This document shows, one piece after another, positions 1 to 6,230 of a stretch of DNA of 11,416 nucleotides (positions are counted from its first letter, which is position 1; each line of letters starts with the position of its first letter). Position numbers and translations under genes: made by a program. The stretch lies in the NCBI GenBank assembly GCA_013816695.1, contig JACDDZ010000036.1, positions 1 through 11,416 of the forward strand, written 5' to 3'. The notes under the pieces are model-generated. The model was not told the origin of the DNA. It saw only the letters and a list, made by a program, of their open reading frames with translations, and ran no database searches. The stretch is from Gemmatimonadaceae bacterium (GTDB taxonomy: Bacteria > Gemmatimonadota > Gemmatimonadetes > Gemmatimonadales > Gemmatimonadaceae).

Positions 1-248
1 ACAGGAATGGAATCATCGACAACACGTTCAGAGACCACCGCAACGGCGCCACTCGCGCGCGCGGAAGGAATGAAATTGTGTCCGTCGCGCGCGACACCGG
101 AGACAGCTACAAAGAGAGACCCGCGGTCAACGCGCCTGCTGTCATCTGTGATGCCACTCGCAGCTTCCGGCAGTGAGCCGGCAACCTGGACGAGAAGTTC
201 TTCCCGCTCGAGAGCGTCGACCACATCGCTCAAAGGAAATTCCTTCAC
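1..248 (-). CDS. murE: UDP-N-acetylmuramyl-tripeptide synthetase MurE, N-terminal part (runs off the window)
   Basis: MurE is the cytoplasmic ATP-dependent ligase that adds the third peptide residue (meso-diaminopimelate or lysine) to UDP-MurNAc-L-Ala-D-Glu. Only the first 82 codons are present. The reading shows the hallmarks of the Mur N-terminal UDP-binding domain: ITDDSRRVDRGSLFVAVSG at about residues 31-49, followed by DGHNFIPSA and ASGAVAVVSE. This matches the family pattern of DSR.V..G.LF.A..G...DGH.F...A...GA.A. The start is a GTG at 248-246 whose last two bases plus the next A form the TGA stop of the upstream PBP gene (GTGA overlap), so translation is probably coupled. The ATP-binding and C-terminal domains lie outside the window, so substrate specificity cannot be judged. 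MurF shares the domain, but the position directly after ftsI is the classic murE site. Confidence 0.88.
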   Translation of the reverse strand, partial: MKEFPLSDVVDALEREELLVQVAGSLPEAASGITDDSRRVDRGSLFVAVSGVARDGHNFIPSARASGAVAVVSERVVDDSIP

Positions 249-2275
249 TTCGGTCGCGAGAGGCGGACGAGACTTCCGGCGGGTACCAGCGTACCGGAAG
301 CCGGACTGACAGTCAGTGAAGATCCCGTTGACATGGCCACGCGGAACCCCGCCTGGTGAAGTGCGTGCACGGCATCGCGCACTGTCATGCCCGTTATGTA
401 TGGAACGGCCCGTGAATCGGCTTGACCGGCAGCCGCCCTGTATCGCACCGGAAGACGGAGCGTCGTGTCGTTCGGAATTAGCGCGGCTTGAGGCCTGACC
501 ACGGGCGGAGTCATTACTGGATCGATTGTGTCGTGTCCCGCGATTGCAAGCTTTGCTTCCGCAACCCTGGGCTCAGTCTTTGGAACGACTGCAGGTGAAT
601 CGGGCCGCAGAGTATCGCGGCGAACGGCCCCCAGTAGCCCACCACGATCCAGAGCGGCATCGCGTGCGGCGAGAGCTGCGCCCAGAACGTGCCGCGTCAC
701 AGGGGCGGCTATGTCGCCACCATAGTAACCGTTCCTGGGACTATCCAGCTTTACAAGCACCACGTACTGCGGTTTGTCGCTTGGGAAAATCCCTACGAAC
801 GACGCCGTGTAATTCCCGGCGACGTATCGCCCGCCCTCAACTCGACGCGCCGTTCCACTCTTGCCGGCTACCTCGAAATTCACGAGATCGGCTTTCATGG
901 CCGTACCTGCCTGTACGACACCCAGTAGCATTTTCTGAAGTGAATCTGAAATCGCGGCAGGCATCACGCGCCGTACAACTCGTTTCTTTGCGCGGAATAC
1001 AACCTCTCCGTCAGGGTTCCTGACTTCCTTGACTATCAACGGCTCGAGCAGCTCGCCGCCATTTGCGATTGCGCTATAGGCCGTCACCAGCTGCAATGGT
1101 GTAACCGCGATTTCATATCCCATCATCAGGGATGCCGATGAGGTGTTGGACCATTTCGCAGGCTCTCGCAGGGTCCCCGCAGCTTCAGCCGGCAGCGGAA
1201 TACCTGTGGGTGTCCCAAATCCCATGTCGCGAAGCGTTTCGTACTTCTCGCGCGCACTCAATCGCTCGGAGAAGCGCACAATCCCGATATTGCTGGAAAA
1301 CTGGATGACCTCCGAGAGAGTCAGCTTATCCGCCTTGTGCACGTCGGTGATAGTGCGCCCATCCAAGCGGAACTGGCCGTTGTACGTCTCGATGATTTCG
1401 TCGGTCCGGGCTCGCCCGCGCGCGAGTAGCGCCGCCGCAACGAAAGGCTTGAGTGTCGAGCCTGGCTCGAATGGTTCAGTGATGGCTGTGTTTGCAAATG
1501 CCGCAGGATCCGCTCTCTTGCTCGCCATTGCCAGCACTTCGCCTGTGTGCGGATTCATCACGACGATGTCGCCTCCCGATGCGCTCAGGCTGTCGACAGC
1601 TGCCGCAAGCGCCCGCTCACAAATTTCCTGAAGCCCGCTATTGATGGTGAGCAGAACCGTATGGCCCGGCTGCGGAATGGTGCCCCAGGTATCGGGCGAG
1701 TCGAAACCGCGCCCGGTCTTGTCACGGGCAAGACTCACCGAGCCGCTGTCACCACGCAGCACGGAGTCCATGGCCAGCTCGATCCCATCGAGCGGACGTC
1801 CCGCTGCATCGATACGGCCTGTGATGCGGCGCAATCCGCCCGTGTTTGGATAAATTCGATTCACCACTGCGGACGGGTGCACGCCGCGCATGGCGAGCAG
1901 TGGCGCGACATCAGCCTCAAGGAAGAGTGTCGGCATCTCGACCCATTTCTTCCCGGGCGTCTGCACTGCCTTGATCCATTTCTCCTCGATGCCGGCATTC
2001 CGCATCGCCTTCACAACCCCGGCAAGCTCACGGACCTCGGCCGGCGCAATCGCTATCCGCACCCGCTCCTGGCTTTCCACGAGCCTTGCGCCGCCAGCAT
2101 CCAGAATTTCGCCGCGCGAAGCCGGCAGCCCCGACGAAAAGAAATGCTGGCGCCTGGCGAGCGACGCCCAGTAACCGCCGCGAAAAAGCTGCTCGCGCGC
2201 AGCCTTGGCTATCAGGCCAATCGCAAACACAACGAGGAACCCATGCAGTATGCCGAGCCTGTTAGGGCGTTTCAT
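245..2275 (-). CDS. ftsI: Division-type class B penicillin-binding protein (FtsI/SpoVD-like transpeptidase) with C-terminal PASTA domain
   Basis: This 676-residue protein is a septal peptidoglycan DD-transpeptidase anchored in the inner membrane and acting in the periplasm. One N-terminal membrane segment spans about residues 8-24. The PBP dimerisation (pedestal) domain begins near residue 53 (SRGEILDAGG). The transpeptidase domain carries all three catalytic motifs: STLK at 273-276 with the nucleophile Ser273, SSN at 327-329, and KSGT at 472-475. A variable proline-rich linker (about 555-620) leads to a single PASTA domain at about 624-676 (VPYITGMTVRDAVHALHQAG). Start ATG at 2275-2273 overlaps the ftsL end by 14 nt and has a modest AAAGG upstream. 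The gene lies between ftsL and murE, the canonical ftsI place. The PASTA tail is the main difference from the E. coli protein and resembles Bacillus SpoVD and streptococcal PBP2x. Confidence 0.93.
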   Translation of the reverse strand: MKRPNRLGILHGFLVVFAIGLIAKAAREQLFRGGYWASLARRQHFFSSGLPASRGEILDAGGARLVESQERVRIAIAPAEVRELAGVVKAMRNAGIEEKWIKAVQTPGKKWVEMPTLFLEADVAPLLAMRGVHPSAVVNRIYPNTGGLRRITGRIDAAGRPLDGIELAMDSVLRGDSGSVSLARDKTGRGFDSPDTWGTIPQPGHTVLLTINSGLQEICERALAAAVDSLSASGGDIVVMNPHTGEVLAMASKRADPAAFANTAITEPFEPGSTLKPFVAAALLARGRARTDEIIETYNGQFRLDGRTITDVHKADKLTLSEVIQFSSNIGIVRFSERLSAREKYETLRDMGFGTPTGIPLPAEAAGTLREPAKWSNTSSASLMMGYEIAVTPLQLVTAYSAIANGGELLEPLIVKEVRNPDGEVVFRAKKRVVRRVMPAAISDSLQKMLLGVVQAGTAMKADLVNFEVAGKSGTARRVEGGRYVAGNYTASFVGIFPSDKPQYVVLVKLDSPRNGYYGGDIAAPVTRHVLGAALAARDAALDRGGLLGAVRRDTLRPDSPAVVPKTEPRVAEAKLAIAGHDTIDPVMTPPVVRPQAALIPNDTTLRLPVRYRAAAGQADSRAVPYITGMTVRDAVHALHQAGFRVAMSTGSSLTVSPASGTLVPAGSLVRLSRPK

Positions 2276-2549
2276 TTGCCTTTCGCCGCGGCATTATCAC
2301 TACCTGCGTGTCCGCCGGAACGCGCATTCCGAGTTTTTGCTCCGCGACTCCGCCAAGACGAGCGCGACTGGATGCATCCCTGATGTCACCCTCGAGTTTT
2401 ACGCGCTCCGCCGCCATCGACCCAAGTCTTCGCTCCATTGCTCTCACGACTGTGGATTCGGTGTATCCGTAACTGCGCCGCCAGATGATGATCCATCCAA
2501 CCATTACCAGCGTTACAAGCGACAGCAGGATTACCGAACGTCCCCTCAC
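2262..2549 (-). CDS. ftsL: FtsL-like cell division protein (small bitopic membrane protein)
   Basis: This is a small single-pass protein between rsmH and the division PBP, the standard ftsL position. FtsL links FtsQ/DivIB and FtsB/DivIC to the FtsWI septal synthase. The sequence shows a short basic N-terminus, one hydrophobic segment (SVILLSLVTLVMVGWIIIW), then a charged helical region beginning STVVRAMERRLGSMAAERVK that is compatible with a periplasmic coiled coil. A GTG at 2567 would give 101 residues. I prefer the GTG at 2549 (95 residues) because GGAGGAG lies 9 nt upstream of it (2565-2559) and because it makes a GTGA overlap with the rsmH stop, the same junction as PBP-murE. FtsL sequences are poorly conserved, so the name rests on size, topology and synteny. 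A DivIC/FtsB-type protein is the alternative. Confidence 0.8.
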   Translation of the reverse strand: MRGRSVILLSLVTLVMVGWIIIWRRSYGYTESTVVRAMERRLGSMAAERVKLEGDIRDASSRARLGGVAEQKLGMRVPADTQVVIMPRRKANETP

Positions 2550-3490
2550 TGAGCCGCGCTCCTCCACACCCGCAGCCGCGCGCTGCGTGCGCGTGAGTTG
2601 CGAGCTACTTCTGCATCAGACGCCGAAATTGCTTTTTTCGTGAGGACTCTCCCGAGCGCCCGCCCGCGACAATTGCACTGCAGCTGCTCCGGCGGACAGA
2701 CGCAGCTCCGACTCCATTCCCGAAACCCGTTTTTTACAACGCGGTCTTCCCCGGAGTGATACGAAATTATCGCGATGGTCCCGCCGGGGGTCAGCTTGTC
2801 GCGCAACGCTGGCAGCGCCAACTCGAGGGCGCGTATCTCATCGTTTACAGCGATGCGCACAGCCTGAAATATTCGCGCGAAATCACCAGGTCCGCTCCTC
2901 GCGCCGAGCACTGCCCGGATTGCGCCCACCAGATCGTCGCTAGTCCTGAATTCCCTGTTGCCGCGACGCCTGACAATTTCCGCAGCCATTCGACGCGCCT
3001 TCGGCTCGTCGCCGTAATCGCGCAGCACCGCCGAAAGATCCTCAACTGCAACCGAGTTGAGGTAATCAGCAGCAGACTCACCCGATCCCTCCATTCTCAT
3101 GTCCAGCTGTGCGCCTTCCCGAAAGGAAAATCCCCGCTCCTGATCGTTGATCTGGCGCGAGGAAACGCCAAGATCGGCGAGGATTCCATCGAATTGCAGG
3201 TCTGCGATTGCCGGCATTTCATCAATGTAGGCAAAGTTCCCCTGAATAGCGCGAAAACGGCCCGCGTCCAGATAGGACGCAAGCCGCTTCTTCGCTTCTT
3301 CGAGAGCAACAGGATCACGATCGATCCCCGTTACCGATTTTCCTTCGCTCAGCAGGGCTTCGCTGTGTCCGCCCCCGCCCAATGTACAATCCAGAATTTC
3401 ACTGCTGTTGCCTAATGCTTCCAGAATCTCGGCGACGAGCACCGGCGCATGATAATCGGAATCCCACGCGCCCGGCGCCCCTGAGCTCAC
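2546..3490 (-). CDS. rsmH: 16S rRNA m4C1402 N4-methyltransferase RsmH (MraW)
   Basis: RsmH is an S-adenosylmethionine-dependent enzyme that methylates N4 of C1402 in the decoding centre of 16S rRNA. The 314 residues are of normal family length. Visible motifs are YHAPVL at 13-18, the SAM-binding loop DCTLGGGGHS at 34-43, GIDRDP at 55-60, DGILADLGVSSRQIND at 101-116 followed by RGFSF and QLDMRM, the cysteine group CVCPPEQLQCNC at 263-274, and the C-terminal NSRARSARLRVWR. The signature usually written SFHSLEDR is SYHSGEDR here (243-250), a Leu-to-Gly change beside the conserved Glu-Asp-Arg. Start is GTG at 3490-3488 with an AGGG-type site just upstream. It begins 13 nt after the exported TPR gene and opens the dcw cluster. 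No mraZ gene precedes it. Confidence 0.95.
   Translation of the reverse strand: MSSGAPGAWDSDYHAPVLVAEILEALGNSSEILDCTLGGGGHSEALLSEGKSVTGIDRDPVALEEAKKRLASYLDAGRFRAIQGNFAYIDEMPAIADLQFDGILADLGVSSRQINDQERGFSFREGAQLDMRMEGSGESAADYLNSVAVEDLSAVLRDYGDEPKARRMAAEIVRRRGNREFRTSDDLVGAIRAVLGARSGPGDFARIFQAVRIAVNDEIRALELALPALRDKLTPGGTIAIISYHSGEDRVVKNGFREWSRSCVCPPEQLQCNCRGRALGRVLTKKAISASDAEVARNSRARSARLRVWRSAAQ
2559..2565 (-). promoter_or_regulatory. Shine-Dalgarno site for ftsL inside the rsmH 3' end
   Basis: GGAGGAG on the minus strand, read 2565 to 2559, lies 9 nt before GTG 2549-2547. It is inside the coding sequence of rsmH and favours the 95-residue start of ftsL, because the more upstream GTG at 2567 would overlap the site itself. 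Confidence 0.65.
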
Positions 3491-3503
3491 CTTCGCCCTG
3501 CGA

Positions 3504-5189
3504 TTATTTGCAGAAGCGTGTCACCATTGCATTTACCGCGGGCATGAACTGCGGAATCGCTGCGAGCAGCTGCTTCGCTGCATCAGGATAGCTTGCCAAT
3601 CCCGCAGGAACATTCTCCTGCGCGGTCGTGAAAGCTTCCTTCGAAGTACGCGCAAGCGCGCAGCTCTTGCTCTCCTGCGCTTCATTGATCGCGCTCTGGC
3701 CGATGCTGAATGATGCCGCACCTATGAGGAATTTCGCATCGGCGGAACCATCCAGACGATCCGACAACTTGAGCAGGCTCACGGCGCGCTGGAAATCCGC
3801 GCGATTCTTCGATGCATTGCCGGCCTTGTATGAATCGTTGCCGAGCTTGAGTGCAATCTTGGCCAGCAGCGATGCGTCTGCACCGGCCGCCGCTCCACGC
3901 TCAAGCGTCGATCCTACCTGATCCCACTGTCCGGTGGCAGCAAGCGTAGTCGCCGCGAGTGCGAATCCGCCCTCGACCTTCGGGTTCAGGCTGATCGCCT
4001 TCTGTGCTGCCGCTGCTGCCTGTACCGACTGTCCTGCGTTCTGCAGTGTCTGCGCATAAACAGCCCACAGCGTCGCATTGTTGGGATATCTGGCAGTCGC
4101 TTCCTGTAGCGTCTTGGCCGCCTGCTGCGACTGATTGAGAGCAGCGTACGCACCGACAAGCTTCACATAGTATGTGGTGTCAGCCGCGGCAGTATCTACA
4201 CGGGCATACTCGAGTCCCGTCTGAATAGCCTGCGGATAATCCTTGGCCGCCAGGAGCACGAGCCATCCGGTTCTCAAAAGATTCGGATCGCCCGGGTTGT
4301 CCTTCAGGATCTGCATGATGATAGGAACTGCGCGCGCGGCCTGGCCGCTGGCAGCAAGTCCGTTGGCAACCTGGTCGACGAGACGAACGTTCGTCGGATC
4401 AGCTGCCATCAAGCCAAGCAGCGCATCCACACCACGCGGATCGCGGCGCTGACCGTAAATATCAGCGAGCCAGCGAAGCGCTGGAATGTTCTTCGGGTCG
4501 GTCTGGACGATGCGCTGGGAAAGCGCGAGCACTGAATCGAGCTGGTTCGCCGCATAGAACGCGTTTCCAAGGCAGATGCCCGCGATCGTTCCATTCGGGT
4601 AAGCGGCGATTCCCTTGCGCGCCTCGGCCATCGCTTCCGTGTACTTCTGCTCACGCACAAGATTTACGCACTTACCCTCCGCCTCAAGCTGCTTCATGGC
4701 GCTCTGTGCGTTCTTCGACACACTTGCCGCCGCTGCATCCAGCTTGCCGTCTGCCGGAGGAAGCAGCTGCGAAATCGAATTGTCGCGGGAAAGGACGAGC
4801 CGTGAATCGATGCGAATGCCCGTCGCAGTTCGCGTTACAGATCCGTCGATGTAATTATCTGCGCGCAACAGTGTTGCAAGCGCCTTCGCGTCGTTCCCGC
4901 CGAGCGCTTCAGTCGTGGAGTATCCCGACGCCTGCAGCGTATTGTAGATGTCGGCCTTGGGAATCACAAAAAGACTCTGCGGCCGGACGTCGCGCGTAAG
5001 GCGCGCACGAATTGCTTCAGCTGCCTGAATCCCGAGCTCCTTGTCACTGCTCGCGAGGGTCGGCACCATGATGCGTGGAGCAAGTTGTTCAGCACGCTGT
5101 CTCTGGGCATGTGCTGGCGCTGCCGCAGCCGACAGAAGAACAACAACTGATCCTGTGAACGCGAAAAACTGACTGACAGGTACCTTCAA
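3504..5189 (-). CDS. Exported TPR protein with TolB/FlgO-like N-terminal domain, upstream of rsmH
   Basis: Function is unknown. The frame is open from a GTG at 5246, but I choose TTG 5189-5187 (561 residues): GGAGG lies 8 nt upstream (5202-5198), and translation then begins with a clean Sec signal peptide, MKVPVSQFF, a hydrophobic core, and an APAHA|Q cleavage site after residue 28. The mature protein should be periplasmic or surface exposed. Residues about 40-145 read like the amino-terminal domain seen before TPRs in TolB/FlgO-like proteins: an AAEAIRARLTRD helix, LFVIPKADIYNTLQASG, then LLRADNYIDGSVTRT and IDSRLVLSRD. From about 170 to 530 there are repeated TPR-like helices rich in Ala, with YP/NP turns such as AYPNGT, DPKNIPALRWLADIYG and YPNNATLWAVYAQTL. 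Cysteines occur near the C-terminus (SKSCALA and the final FCK). It ends 13 nt before rsmH and is probably cotranscribed with it. Confidence 0.85.
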   Translation of the reverse strand: MKVPVSQFFAFTGSVVVLLSAAAAPAHAQRQRAEQLAPRIMVPTLASSDKELGIQAAEAIRARLTRDVRPQSLFVIPKADIYNTLQASGYSTTEALGGNDAKALATLLRADNYIDGSVTRTATGIRIDSRLVLSRDNSISQLLPPADGKLDAAAASVSKNAQSAMKQLEAEGKCVNLVREQKYTEAMAEARKGIAAYPNGTIAGICLGNAFYAANQLDSVLALSQRIVQTDPKNIPALRWLADIYGQRRDPRGVDALLGLMAADPTNVRLVDQVANGLAASGQAARAVPIIMQILKDNPGDPNLLRTGWLVLLAAKDYPQAIQTGLEYARVDTAAADTTYYVKLVGAYAALNQSQQAAKTLQEATARYPNNATLWAVYAQTLQNAGQSVQAAAAAQKAISLNPKVEGGFALAATTLAATGQWDQVGSTLERGAAAGADASLLAKIALKLGNDSYKAGNASKNRADFQRAVSLLKLSDRLDGSADAKFLIGAASFSIGQSAINEAQESKSCALARTSKEAFTTAQENVPAGLASYPDAAKQLLAAIPQFMPAVNAMVTRFCK

Positions 5190-5276
5190 TGGTCTAACCT
5201 CCAATACTTGTGACAGGCGATTGAGTTGAATACACCTGCGATACACAGCGGGTCCATCCGGGTAACACTATTTACA
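5190..5276. other. Short spacer between tRNA-Val and the exported TPR gene
   Basis: These 87 bases hold the ribosome-binding site of the TPR gene. I see no hairpin followed by a T tract, and no convincing -35/-10 pair for the minus strand. TAAATA just after the tRNA and TATTCA further on lack a matching -35. The exported TPR gene and the dcw cluster may therefore depend at least partly on transcription through the tRNA. Confidence 0.4.
5198..5202 (-). promoter_or_regulatory. Shine-Dalgarno site fixing a TTG start of the exported TPR gene
   Basis: GGAGG on the minus strand lies 8 nt before TTG 5189-5187. Translation from that TTG gives a signal peptide directly at the N-terminus, while the longer frame would put 19 extra residues in front of it. 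Site and signal peptide therefore agree on the start. Confidence 0.75.
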
Positions 5277-5350
5277 TGAGCGAGGAGGGACTCGAACCCC
5301 CGACATCCTGCGTGTAAGGCAGGCGCTCTAACCAACTGAGCTACTCGCCC
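5277..5350 (-). tRNA. tRNA-Val (anticodon UAC)
   Basis: A 74-nt cloverleaf reads on the minus strand from 5350 to 5277. The acceptor arms GGGCGAG and CTCGCTC pair with one G-U wobble, and the discriminator is A. The D arm is GCTC / GAGC with loop AGTTGGTTA. The anticodon arm is CCTGC-CTTACAC-GCAGG with anticodon TAC, reading GUA and, if modified, other valine codons. The T arm is GGGGG-TTCGAGT-CCCTC with one G-U pair. The 3' CCA is not encoded (TGT follows), so it must be added by a nucleotidyltransferase. The gene lies 22 nt after a small membrane-protein gene, and the next gene starts 87 nt downstream with no visible terminator, so the tRNA may be cut out of a longer mRNA. Confidence 0.97.
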
Positions 5351-5372
5351 GATTGCAGAAACTGAGCCTGCT

Positions 5373-5570
5373 TCAGCCCAGGATTGCCATTGGTACAAGG
5401 ATGCAGTAGCCGATAACTAGCAAGAACGGGGCAAGCACCACACCGCCCCTCCAAAGATCGGCGTACCCGAGAATCAGGACCAATGCGGCTATGGTCCACA
5501 GCACCGCAGGACGGCGCCAGATTGGACGCTCTTCGCCCTGAGCCGTCGCTTTTATCTCGGAATTTGCCAT
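5373..5570 (-). CDS. Small two-helix membrane protein, unrecognised
   Basis: A 65-residue protein that I do not recognise. The first 20 residues are polar and end in a basic patch (IWRRP). Two hydrophobic segments follow, about 22-38 (VLWTIAALVLILGYADL) and about 42-64 (GGVVLAPFLLVIGYCILV), joined by a very short WRGG turn, so it should form a helical hairpin with both ends in the cytoplasm. The ATG at 5570-5568 is the only plausible start, since the other Met is residue 62. A strong sigma70-like promoter lies so close that the predicted transcript would begin 1-3 nt before the ATG. An AGAGGG sequence just before the ATG could act as a ribosome-binding site only on read-through transcripts. 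The gene stands alone between the TPR operon and tRNA-Val. Confidence 0.7.
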   Translation of the reverse strand: MANSEIKATAQGEERPIWRRPAVLWTIAALVLILGYADLWRGGVVLAPFLLVIGYCILVPMAILG

Positions 5571-5574
5571 AGCC

Positions 5575-5601
5575 CTCTAGTGTAGAGCCCCCGAAATGGG
5601 G
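5575..5601. repeat. Two short inverted repeats overlapping the promoter
   Basis: CTCTA-GTG-TAGAG at 5575-5587 is a perfect 5-bp dyad centred on the -10 element. CCCC-GAAAT-GGGG at 5589-5601 lies in the promoter spacer. They could be operator half-sites or small hairpins. Both are short enough to arise by chance, and neither is followed by a T tract on the transcribed strand, so I do not call a terminator. Confidence 0.35.
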
Positions 5602-5607
5602 TGTCAA
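5579..5607 (-). promoter_or_regulatory. Sigma70-like promoter for the small membrane protein and tRNA-Val
   Basis: On the minus strand a consensus -35 TTGACA (5607-5602) is followed by a 17-nt spacer and TACACT (5584-5579), which matches TATAAT at 4 of 6 positions including the key TA and final T. Expected transcription start is about 5573-5571, immediately before ATG 5570. It is the only strong promoter-like pair I found in the window. It lies within the 48-nt gap after the upstream TPR operon and would also serve tRNA-Val 220 nt downstream. Confidence 0.75.
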
Positions 5608-5618
5608 GCGTTCTACTA

Positions 5619-6230
5619 CTATAAAGGGTGCGGAAACGGGTTTCCCGCCTCGACGGCACTGAGAATTTCCTGGCAACGCACTCCCCATACGCTGCGCTTG
5701 GCTGCCGACGCTCCGATCCTCCAGCACCCCTTCGCCTCTTCCGGCATCCCCGTACGGTAGAGCGCCCTGCCGAGGTAATAGTATCCCTCGGTGAGGTTGG
5801 GTCCGAGTGAGACTGCCTGCCTGAGGAAATTGCTGGCATCCTCGTACATTTCTCTCTTCAGGTACGTGATTCCCAGGTACAGGTTCGCGTAGAGTGTCGC
5901 CTTCGGATCGTTTTCCATCTTTGCCGCACGGGTCAAGTACCGAATCGCCTCAATCACCTCATCCCGTTTGAGCGCGATGTAGCCGCCGGCAACGTGAGCG
6001 AGGGCATTGGACGGCTGCAACTGGAGCGCACGACTAACCCAGTCGGAAGCGTCATCGAATTTTCCCTGATGCATGAGCGCCCATGCGAGCAGTGCACTTC
6101 CCTGCGGATCGCGCGGCGAAAGATCGACGGCCTTGCGCAGTGACGTCTCTGCCCCGGCGTAATCTGCCTGCGCAATGAGGCTCCACCCTCTGTCGAGATA
6201 AGTGGACGCGCCGAGCTTGTCTTCACGCAT
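5619..6230 (-). CDS. TPR-repeat protein, cytoplasmic, last gene of the ileS-lspA operon
   Basis: A 203-residue protein made almost entirely of tetratricopeptide repeats, with no signal peptide or membrane segment. Repeat-like units include ADYAGAETSLRKAVDLSP at about 22-39, QGKFDDASDWVSRALQLQP at 55-73, DEVIEAIRYLTRAA at 90-103, ITYLKREMYEDASNFLRQAV at 121-140, and YYLGRALYRTGMPEEAKGCW at 151-170. TPRs bind peptides or proteins and no catalytic motif is visible. I choose ATG 6230-6228 because GGAGG lies 9 nt upstream (6244-6240) and because it gives an 8-nt ATGCGTGA overlap with the stop of the DUF4388-TPR gene. The frame is open further upstream to 6287. The coding region ends with three consecutive in-frame TAG codons. 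The coupling to the preceding TPR gene suggests the two products act together, but the role is unknown. Confidence 0.85.
   Translation of the reverse strand: MREDKLGASTYLDRGWSLIAQADYAGAETSLRKAVDLSPRDPQGSALLAWALMHQGKFDDASDWVSRALQLQPSNALAHVAGGYIALKRDEVIEAIRYLTRAAKMENDPKATLYANLYLGITYLKREMYEDASNFLRQAVSLGPNLTEGYYYLGRALYRTGMPEEAKGCWRIGASAAKRSVWGVRCQEILSAVEAGNPFPHPL

Noticed and set aside
1547..2383. 278-residue open frame on the plus strand opposite the PBP gene
   Set aside because: It is antisense to a gene with all three transpeptidase motifs, has a His/Arg/Pro-rich composition typical of shadow frames in GC-rich DNA, and shows no recognisable domain or ribosome site.
5190..5276. Promoter for the exported TPR gene in the spacer after the tRNA
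   Set aside because: TAAATA and TATTCA resemble -10 elements, but no matching -35 hexamer occurs at 16-18 nt, and one candidate overlaps the ribosome-binding site.
5354..5376. Hairpin CTGA...TCAG followed by TTTCT between the small gene and tRNA-Val
   Set aside because: The stem has only four pairs with a mismatch inside, too weak to call a terminator or processing signal.
5589..5601. Possible terminator hairpin CCCC-GAAAT-GGGG after the TPR operon
   Set aside because: The stem is only 4-5 bp and is followed by CTCTAC with no T tract on the transcribed strand. It also lies inside the promoter spacer, so a terminator call is not supported.
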